NCBI GenBank assembly: GCA_043818395.1
Contig: JBDRFZ010000001.1
Coordinates: 1-64,000, forward strand
Direction of reading: 5' to 3'
DNA: 64,000 nt
Source: JBDRFZ01 sp043818395
GTDB taxonomy: Bacteria > Patescibacteriota > Patescibacteriia > 2-12-FULL-60-25
The translations under genes and the position numbers were made by a program. Below, piece after piece: positions 52,801 through 62,300 of the stretch. The notes beneath the pieces were generated by a model that had not been told where the DNA came from, did not search any database, and was given only the letters and a program-made list of their open reading frames with translations. Positions within the stretch are counted from its first letter, which is position 1, and every line of letters begins with the position of its first letter.

Positions 52801-53095
52801 ACGTATAGCGTTGCCCATAAAACCAAAGAGCTGGGGTATTTCTTTTGACAACAGTACAAGAAAGCCGCTTGCAAATGTAATTGTTAGGATTTTTGATAAA
52901 AAATTCAATAAATTACTGGAGACGCAGATTACCGATAAAAACGGAAAATATGGTTTTTTCGTAAAACGCAACATTTATTATATTGTTGCCGAAAAGCCGA
53001 GTTATGAAAAATTTACTTCTCCGGATATTGATTTGAGCAATTTAGACGAAGCCATGGTTAATTTAAATATACCTCTAATTAAAGCTAAAAAATAA
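49817..53095 (+). CDS. Multidomain fibronectin-III surface protein with membrane segments, 1,092 aa
   Basis: Signal peptide VLTTTLCVVVFASSITSSSV with cleavage near VFAA. After an N-terminal beta region, two fibronectin type III domains are at about residues 210-300 and 310-395 (PPVISNVQAVNITSSTVTII and PPVISNVKVVNITDTSALVT are copies), a third at about 400-490. A Pro/Thr-rich stalk (PPIPPVVPPPVLPPTTTPP) follows near 500-550. Two carboxypeptidase-regulatory/CNA-B-like domains (GVVFNSLTKMPIDLAIVRLI near 837; GISFDNSTRKPLANVIVRIF near 1010) each follow a hydrophobic segment that may span the membrane. GGGGAGGAG lies about 10 bp before the ATG (a TTG at 49814 is possible). Likely adhesion scaffold. 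Confidence 0.82.
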   Translation: MRLFIKAVRRVLTTTLCVVVFASSITSSSVFAAKAQPASDSLSRQKVSEAADHEIVFKTPSGVDAPTDTITLALPDFTFGALGIGDIDLFHGPVTGFEGTDVLAAVPAAGVWGVSIAGTNITFTAPTNAVPGTVPLNDMIGIRIGTNAVGGVNRLVNPAVPVAALITIGGTFGDENSLAVAIVGNDTVSVTATVAATTTPPSGGGGGSGDTAPPVISNVQAVNITSSTVTIIWTTNENSSSLVEYGFTTSYASGTVSDSNDVLSHVLNLSGLSPGTTYHFDVSSQDPSGNIAVSGDYTFTTLPPAGDTTPPVISNVKVVNITDTSALVTWDTNELATSFVSYGMTTAYGSLSSSLGYVLSHAILLNGLTPNTLYHFFVSSSDGSGNIASSPDATFTTIYDITPPANVYNLGATPGDTVVTLNWINPPDLDFAGTRIVRKEGGFPTNPFDGALVFIGVGNTALDTGLTNGVTYYYGAFAFDTHGNFASGALANAMPFGLPVTPTTTPPIPPVVPPPVLPPTTTPPIVPPPVVPPTTLLPPGVIPLPSPPPGQPGAISAQYYGAGGTVLLTPDISGNIGVLAGSQVVATVSINGVGQSINQATLSIGGSTYILQPNGAGTAYSGSFIAPPIGTYQAVVIVLFDNNTAVQSINTLVSQGGGQVVEMTLTGPSSQGVPDVVVQLYREIGGTWVAYGSPQNTRPDGSYAYTVPNGRYYAEITKEGYRKSITETKTVERNVFNEVIPIIKIPIPIEIQPQENLLQQISDIATNAAKEVSYGIKVARELMDSPAVQAINNVAGPSLLAISFINTANTLSAFNLLAYLQYLFTQPILLFGRRRRKKWGVVFNSLTKMPIDLAIVRLIHSETRQAVQTRVTDKFGRFAFFAKPGNYIIEVVKPGYVFPTQYLKDKNEDVQFVDLYHGARIELKIDTVLTPNIPLDPVTTVETPGMILWRKFTKSARHAVAFSGIPLGMVIVVVTPGLPTALLLLAQIGVYLLFKRIALPIKPKSWGISFDNSTRKPLANVIVRIFDKKFNKLLETQITDKNGKYGFFVKRNIYYIVAEKPSYEKFTSPDIDLSNLDEAMVNLNIPLIKAKK

Positions 53096-53105
53096 TTGTC
53101 ACAGT

Positions 53106-53114
53106 TTATCCACA
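53106..53114 (+). promoter_or_regulatory. Isolated DnaA box
   Basis: Perfect TTATCCACA, 11 bp after the stop of the fibronectin-type gene. Alone, it may be chance. Confidence 0.35.
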
Positions 53115-53119
53115 GTATG

Positions 53120-53143
53120 AAAAAACGCGAAATAGCGTTTTTT
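53120..53143 (+). terminator. Terminator after the fibronectin-type gene
   Basis: AAAAAACGC and GCGTTTTTT pair around GAAATA. Confidence 0.85.
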
Positions 53144-53304
53144 CTTTATATATAGGGTGATTTCAAAAACTGATACGATATTAATGCGTATAGGAATGTT
53201 GATTTGTGTGATGGTTTCGCAAAAAAGAAACCTAATGGTCTTCGCACAAATTCCTTAACCGATACGTCAGTCCCACATATTTGAATGGTGGGTATGGGAG
53301 GTGT

Positions 53305-56300
53305 ATGCCTCCAAATAAGATGCATATAGGGACATCGCGTACGTTAAAATTGCAAATCCGATATTTTATCGGCTTATTTTTGATATTTGTTCCGGGCTTA
53401 TTCATTGCCCAAAATACTTTATTGGCAGCCGATGGCATAAATAAAGTTATAAATTATCAAGGAAGATTGTTGACATCCGGTGGTGTTAACGTTGCAGATG
53501 GTGTTTATTCCATTAAATTTTCGATTTATTCAGCTGATTCCGGCGGTACGCCTCTTTGGACCGCTTCGGGAACAACAGCCGTCCCAACTCCAGTAAACAT
53601 TAGCGTAACCAACGGACTTTTCTCGATTTTACTGGGCGACCAGGATTTTCAATGGCAAAATGCGCTTGACGTTGATTTTAACCAGGATGCGTTATATTTA
53701 GGCGTTACAATCAGCGCGGATGCAGAAATGACGCCCAGAAAACGTCTTTCTTCAGTGCCCTATGCCTTTAATGCAGAGCGATTACAAGGAAATTACGCGT
53801 CAGGTACGGTTGCAAGCACGGGCGGTGATCTATTCACGCTCCATCAAACCACGGCCGACGCTGCTTCTTCGCAAAGGTCAGTATTGAGAGTTATAACCCA
53901 AGGTGCATCAGATAACGATGATTACTTGATAATTGGCGCCAATGATTCGACGGATGTATTTACTGTAAACAGGTTGGGACATACCACAACGACAGGAAAC
54001 CTGGCGGTGGACGGTAATACTGCTCTTGGCGATGCAGTAGGCGATATCGTTACGTTTAACGCAAGCATAGGGTCGGATATTCTGCCGGTTTCTGATGCGA
54101 CTTTTTCATTGGGTTCAGAAACGCTTAAATTTAACGGATATTTTGAGAATGTTACTTCCACCAGCGTTACCACCACGAATTTATGGTTCACTACAGGAAC
54201 TGTCAGCGATATTTTTGTGCCTTCTGTCAACAATACAGTAGATCTTGGTACCGACAACTTATCGTTTAGAAATATCTACGCTTCGGGGACTATTTATGGG
54301 GCTGATTTGTATTTACCCGGCGCAGGAACGATTAATTTTAATAATTCTGATGTATTAATGACTCATTCTGATAATGCTCTCGTGATAAGCGGTGGAACTT
54401 TGGGCGTTGGCGGATCAACTGTTCCGACTGCTTCAAATGTCTATGATTTAGGAATAAGCAGTGCATCATGGAGAAATATTTATGCCTCCGGCACCGCGTA
54501 CCTCGGCGGCGGTATTTATGCCACTTCCGGACTCGTATCCGCACCGGCGTATTCGTTTTACGGAGATACGAATACGGGGATGTACAATTCAGGCGCGGAT
54601 AATGTCGGATTTACTGCCGGTGGTTCCGTCGGCTTGAATATAGGCTCCTCACAAATCACTCTTTATAAGACATTGTTTCCTTCAACGAATAACGCTCTTA
54701 ACATTGGACATTCGGCATATAGCCTCAAAGACGTCTATGCTTCGGGCACCGCCTACATCGGCACGGATGTAATCGTTAACGGCCAATCCGTCTGCTTGGA
54801 AAACGGCATCAACTGCCCGGCGGCAGGCAGTAGTCTTTCGATATGGTCTGAAAGCGAAACGGATAACACCATCTATCCGACTACCTCGACTCGTGATGTT
54901 TTGATGGGCGGATCAACGACCGATACAGCAGGATTCATCTTTGACCGAGGGACGGACGGCACTTCAACGGTTATCATCGGCGGAACCACAAATACGAATC
55001 TGTTGGTCGGTACTTCCACTTATGGCGGAGGGTTGAACTCGCAGTTTGGATTAAGCGGCGACGATCTGTTCGTCCAGGGAAATATCGGTTCTGCTTCATC
55101 CGTATATACCAACGGAGCATTTGTAGTCGGTTCGGGTTCGACCTACTTCGGCGACGGTTTTATCACTAAGACAGACGGCAATTTGAGCTTATCCGCTCCA
55201 GCCGGCAGTATTACCTTTGATCCCAATGATTCCAATAGCATTATTTTTGGCGGTAGCACTTCTGATTTATTGAATTTCAATGCTCGAGCAAACACGGATT
55301 TCCTGCCTAGTGCAGATGCAACTTACGGACTCGGTTCTTCTTCTTTCCGCTGGCTTGGCCTTGAAGCAACCAATGTGACGGCCACGAACATGGTCACGAA
55401 TTATTTGACGGTCAATAACAGCCTGACCGTTTCGACTACTGCGCCCGTGGTTCTTACGACTGTTCATTATCAAGCGAGGATAGCGTCACCTCTTGGAAAT
55501 CCGGTAATTTCCGGAAAATATGCCTATGTTCCAAACTATGACGGTATTTCCAACGGAAGAGTAGGAGTCGTTGATATTTCTAATCCCTCCGCTGCGACTA
55601 CTGTCGGTGTAACGGCGAATACATACGGGTTATCCCGTATTGCAGTAGCTGGTAAATATTTATATGGCACGACGGCACAGGGTGGATCCAACGGTTATGC
55701 GATATGGGATATAACCAACCCCTCGGCGCCTACATTGAAAATTGATACGAACAACATGCCGGGAACCATCGGAATTGAGGATGTGGCGGTATCGGGGAAA
55801 TATGCTTATTTTTCTGCTGATGGTTATGTGTATATTCACGATGTTTCATCTTCGACCAACCCGATGCATGTCGGCGTCTATGCATCATCGACCGGTTTAG
55901 CCGGTGCAAAGGGGCTGGCTCTTCAGGGTAATTATTTATATGTAGCCGCGCCTCAGCAGGTTACTGTTTTAAATGTTTCCGATCCGGTCAACCCGACTTT
56001 GGTAGGTATCTTGAGAGATTCGACTAATCTGGCCGGTGCCCAATACATGGCCGTTCAAGGGAAAAGGCTGTATGTAACAGCGTCAAATAGATTTAATGTC
56101 ATTGATATCTCAAATCCTTCGAGTCCGGTTTTATTAGATACGATTAATGACGCTACGAATTTAGCCGGAGCTACCAATGTGGCTTTAGCGGGTAATGTCG
56201 CTTACGTAACAGCTTCAACAAACGATAAAGTGCTGGCAATTGATGTCAGCGATCCGACGAATATTTATACGTTAGGAATTTTAACCGATTCAACCAATCT

Positions 56301-59300
56301 GGATTATGCTTCGGGCATAGTCATAGATGGTTTGCACGCTTATGTGAGCGTTGGTTCAACCGCGGCGAACGGACGATTTACGGTTTTAACATTGTCCGGT
56401 TATGCCATGGGCGGTATGGACGTCGGTTCGATAAGTGCCGGCTCCATACGTACCGGAGAAAGTGTAGACGTAGGAGGTCAGCTTACCGTACGCGGAGGCC
56501 TCATGGCTGACGGCGGTGGGATCATGACCTCGGGGGAGCTTTCAGTGCAAGGTTCCGGTACGTCTACGATATCGGGTTTGATCAGCGGTTTGGCCGGCAT
56601 GAAGCTTGAAGGCGGGAGTCTGACCCAGTATCCGAACGGTATATTTTCATCCAGTACGGTAGTGAGTTCTACCGTTAGTTTTCGAGAAGCCATGTTCATG
56701 GACAAGATAGCTTTAGTGTCGGATAGCTCAAATAACGCGATGGTGGCTTATAACATGGCCAACGCGACCACGGGCCCGATATTTTTAAGCAGTAAAGTTG
56801 ATTCGACTCATTTTAATGGCGTAAGGAGTTTTGATATTGCCGGTAAATATGCGTACACGGTCGCATATTTAGGGCAGTATTTATCCGTTATGGATATTAG
56901 TAATCCAAACCAGTTGAGAATAGTTAGTTCCGTGGGTACCGGAGCTAATACATACCCGACTAAAGTCAGAATTAAAGGCACTTATGCTTATGTTGCAATA
57001 TATTATAGCGGCGTCCAGATTTGGAATATTGCCAGCTCAACCAATCCGGTTTTAGTCAGAACAATAAATAATACAGCCACGATCGGTCAAAATATCGCGA
57101 GCATGGAAATTCAGGGTAACTACTTATATTTGAATGCAGATACCGGCAGTAGATTTACAATTATCGATATAACGGATCCTTTGACGGCTACAACGACAGC
57201 CAGTCTTGATCTTGGAACCGGAGAAGAAAACGCGATGGCTGCCAATGGACAGATAGTATATATATCAGACGGTACAAATCTTCGCGCGGTAAATGTATCG
57301 AATTCGATTAACCCGATATCCACTACCTGCTTTACAGGCGGTTACAACATGGAGGCCATGTCCATCGCCGGTAATTACTTATACGTCGCTGAAAGTAACG
57401 GCGTGTATGGTCTGATGGTTTTTGATATCAGCAATCCGAGCGTATGTTCTTTGGTTTCAAGCAAACGTGCACATCCGAGTTTGTATATAAATCCTGCGCA
57501 TCTGGCTATTTCCGGCAACCAGGCATTAGTATCAGCTTCCAATGGTTTGTATTATTTCCAACTCTACGGAATTGATTCACCTGCGGCTAACATCGGATCA
57601 TTGAATATTGCCAGTGGAAAAGTAAGTAAAGATTTTACGGTATATGGCCCGACATATTTATTAAACAACCTTAGCGTCGGTCATGATATTTTAAGTACCG
57701 GAGTTTTGACTATCAGTGGCGTCGGAACATCTACTTTCTACGGCGACATAAACGCTTCCGGGACAATTAGTGTCCAAACAGACGTCATCGTGAACGGCCA
57801 ATCCGTCTGCTTGGAAAACGGCACTAATTGCCCGGTAGCGAGTGTGCTTTTAATGTGGTCTGAAAATGCGACTAATAACACCATTTATCCCACGACTTCC
57901 ACTCGCGACGTCTTGATCGGCGGAACAACAACGGCTACGGCGGGATTTATTTATGACAAAGGCATCAACGGTTCATCAAACGTACTTATCGGAGCTACAA
58001 CCAATACCAATCTTTTAGTTGGTACTTCAACTTATGGCGGAGGGTTGTATAGTGTATTTACGGTAAACGGTAATGACTTGTTTGTTCAAGGTTCGATCGG
58101 ATCTATCGGTGATATATATGCGCGAAATAATTTTATAGCATCCGATGGCACAGCTACAACGTTTTACGGAAATTCTCAAATAGAGGCTCAAAGCGGATAT
58201 AATATTCTTTTTGGCAATAGTTTCTTTCTTTTATCTGACAACGGTACAACCTTATATATCGATAATGGCGATTTAAGTCTAGAACCGCAGGGCAATGTGG
58301 TTTTTGCACCGGCTAGCGGCATAGTGCAACCGAATGCAAATAATACTATCAGCCTGGGAACCGGAATCCTGTCATTCAGCGATATCTACGCTTCGGGTAC
58401 GGCTTACATCGGCACGGATGCAATCGTTAGCGGCCAATCCGTCTGCTTGGAAAACGGCATCAACTGCCCGGCAGCGAGCGGCGTTCAAACCTGGTCAGAC
58501 AATAATACTTTAAATTTTATCTATCCCGCGACATCCACCCGCAACGTCGTGATGGGCGCTTCAGCTACAGCTTCAGCGCCATTCTATCTGGAGGTTGATT
58601 CGCCAATGAAATCACTCCAAATCGGCAGAGCCGGAAATGCAAATTTATTCGTTGGAACTTCAACTTATGGCGGAGGGTTGAATACTTTGTTTTCAGCTGA
58701 CGGTGACGATCTCTTTGTTCAAGGCAACATCGGTTCAGCATCTTCGGTTTATACGAACGGCGCATTCGTTGCCGGTGCCGGTTCCACATATTTTGCAGAC
58801 GGTTCTATTACTAAAACAAACGGTGATCTTGATATCGTGCTTTCGCAAAGCAATAGTAGTTTGGATATATCCGGGAATATCGAGAATATTATTGATTCCA
58901 ATAACCAGCCGGTAACCATGTCTACGACTACGGTTGGCGCCGGACCGTCTACGATTGCCATCTCGGGCAAATATGCGTACACGGCGAATTCCACTAATAA
59001 TTCGATCAATGTTATTGATATCTCAGTACCATCTGCGCCGGTAGTAATCGCCACGACGACAATTGCCGGCGGACCGCAGGCTATATGCGTATCAGGTAAA
59101 TACGCTTACACGGCGAATTGGTCGGATGGCATGTCTGTGATAGACATATCAAATCCATCGTCCCCGATCCTGGTCGCTACGGTTGAGGTCGAAACAGCTC
59201 CGGATGCGATCGCTTGTTCAGGCAGATATGTTTATGTCGCGAATTATAACAGCGCGTCAATAAGCGTGGTTGATGTTTCAAATCCGGTATCCCCGGTCGT

Positions 59301-62300
59301 GGCCACTACTACGGCCGTAGGGACTAATCCGTCATCGGTTTTTGCTTCAGGCAGGTATGTTTATGTTACGAATTACTCCGCTAATTCATTTAATATACTT
59401 GATGTTTCAGATCCGGTATCCCCGGTCAAAGTCGCTTCAACGACAGTATTCAATCCAGCTTCGGTATTCGTCTCCGGCAGATATGCCTACACTGCGAACA
59501 AGGGTAATAATTCAGTAAATGTCATCGACGTTTCAAGCCCGGCATCCCCGGTCGTGGTCGCTACTACAACAGTCACAAGTCCGAATTCGATTTTTGTTTC
59601 AGGCAGATACGCATATACCGCAGATTGGACTGATAATAAGATAAGCATCATCGACGTTTCAAGCCCGGCATCCCCGGTCGTGGTCGCCACAAAATCCATC
59701 GGGGCCGCAGGAAATTTAATTTTTAGCATAGCCGTTGCCGGCAGGTATGCATACGCAGTAAATTTCACCAATAATTCGATCAATGTCATCGATATCAAAG
59801 GAACGGAAGTCAACGGCTTAATGGCGCATTCTGCTGAAGTTGGCAGTTTGCAGGTTCTGACGAATGCCAATATAGCCAATCAACTAAATGTCGGCGGTTC
59901 ATTATCCATAGGCTCCGGCGGAATATTATCCAATGGCTCCCTTGCTGTTTCGGCTACGAACACGACTTCAACTTTTGCCGGCTCGCTTCAGGTGGGCGGT
60001 AATCTGTTTGTAGGTACTTCAACCTATGGGGGCGGTTTGAATTCGCTGTTTAGCATCTCGGGCGACGACCTGCTGGTTAACGGCAATATCGGTTCGGCTA
60101 CTTCTATTTTTTCCGGCGGTGAGTTTGTGGCCGGCACGACCAAATATGGGCAGGGCAGGATTCATGCTTCGAGCGACATAACTATTTATTCAGATAGTTC
60201 CATCATATTAGATCCTGATGGCGGCGGCGGACAAATAATACTCGGTCAATCGTCGGATGACGTAATCAATTTTTTGGGTGACGTTTCGGGTGATATAACA
60301 CCGGCTAACCCTGACACCTGGATCGTCGGTTCTTCTACCTCACCTTTCAAATCCATGTATTCTAATTCGTTGTATGCTATACCTTCATCAAATGTCACTT
60401 TATCGCAAGTCTCGGTTACAAACACAACGCCTACCTCAACGGACATAGCCATCAATGGTCGATATATGTACACGGTCAGCACTTCTACGGACGAGTTGCA
60501 GGTTTGGGATATTTCGGATCCGAGTAATCCAAAACAGGAGGGTGCAGTTACTTTGGCTATGATCGGAGATACGCCGATGAGAGTGGTGGCGGCGGGTAAA
60601 ATGGTCTACGTGCTCGGTTACAATCATATATATTTAGTAGATGTTTCAAATCCTTCCACACCTTATTCGAGGAGCGATGATTTGGGTTTTTCGGAAGGCG
60701 GAGACATCGAAGTCACTGGTGACGGTTTATTATTTACGTACAGCGGGACTTTAACCAGGTTAGGTTCGCTGGATTTGAATAGTATAAGTGATACGGTTAC
60801 ATTACCCGGTTGTACGACAGGAAAAAAGGCCATTGCCGTATATGGTGATTACGCCTATATAACATGTCCGACACAAAATAATTTAGCTATTGTTAATATT
60901 ACCGATTCTTCAGATTTAACGCTGATAACTTCATCCACCGTTGGTACGCGTCCGGTTTCCGTAGCCGCGCAAGGCCGCTACGTTTACGTAGGAAACGAAG
61001 GTGGAAACATTAACATTATAGACGTAACATCGCCGGATAAGCCTGCGGATATGGCAACCATAACAGTGGCGGGCAGTGTCAATTACCTTCAACTTGCGGG
61101 TAAGTATCTATATGCCTTGGTTGATACCGCGGCTGGTGGCGGTTATTTATATGCGTATGACGTATCTTCTTCTACGGCTCCGGTTTTACGTGGAACGTTT
61201 ACTATTTCAAGCGGCACGCCGGAAGCTATGCGCATTAGCGGTAAGTACGCATATATTTTGGAAAAACAGAGCAGCAAGTTATATGTAGTTGATTTAAACG
61301 GAACAGAGACCAACGCCCTGATGGCAGGTAGCGCCGAATTAGGCGAGTTGAATGTATTAAACAATGGTAGTGTAGCCAATAACTTCTCAATTAAAGGAGG
61401 GCTCGCGGTCGGGCATTCCGCGGCCGTAATGGGGGAATTGCAAGTTTATTCTGATGCAAGCAGTACATACGCTGCTTTAGATATTTATTCAAATTGCGGA
61501 TCGTCTATTAACGGCAGAATAGCTAATTTTCGAAATGCTACTGATTTTAATAGAGTGTCAATCAGATGCAACGGTGCTGTATATGCTGATTCGGCTTACG
61601 TTTCAACCGGCGGTGATTACGCCGAATATTTCGGGTCATCGGATATTGGTTTGGCGCCTGGTGAAGTTGTGGCTTTGGATACGGCTAGTGCTTCATCTGT
61701 AAAACGTGCCATGCAATCGGATCGTTCGCGAACGATTGGCGTAATTTCTTCCAGACCATCTGTAATTGGAAATGCCGGGATTGATGGGGCGCATGAAAAT
61801 AATCCGAATTTTAAGATCGTCGGTTTATTCGGCCAGATGCCGGTTAACGTCTCGACGAGCGATGGAATTATTAGTGCTGGTGACTTGCTTATGGCCGGTG
61901 ATAACGGTTATGCGATTAAGGCATCCGGAGTGGGCGTAGTTTTAGGCACGGCCTTGGAAAATTTTTCCGATGCGACCGGCACCATGCTTGTTATGGTCGA
62001 TCCTTACTGGTCCGGTGTCGATATCTTTGAGGCTTCGTCCGGCACAACCATGATCAAGCCGCGGGGTACGGCTTCGGCCTCGACTACAACCTATGATTCA
62101 AACAGCTTCACTTTTTCGGGTTCGGCCTGGGACGCGGCTTCCAGCTCGGTAGTAACATCTAACTTCTCCATACAAAACAACGTCATCAGCCCGACTTCGT
62201 CCTTGTTTACCATAAGTGGTACGAACGGAACGTCGCTTCTCACGATTTCTGAGATGGGTGATGTAAGCGTTAAGAAAGATCTTTCGGTTAATGGCAGATT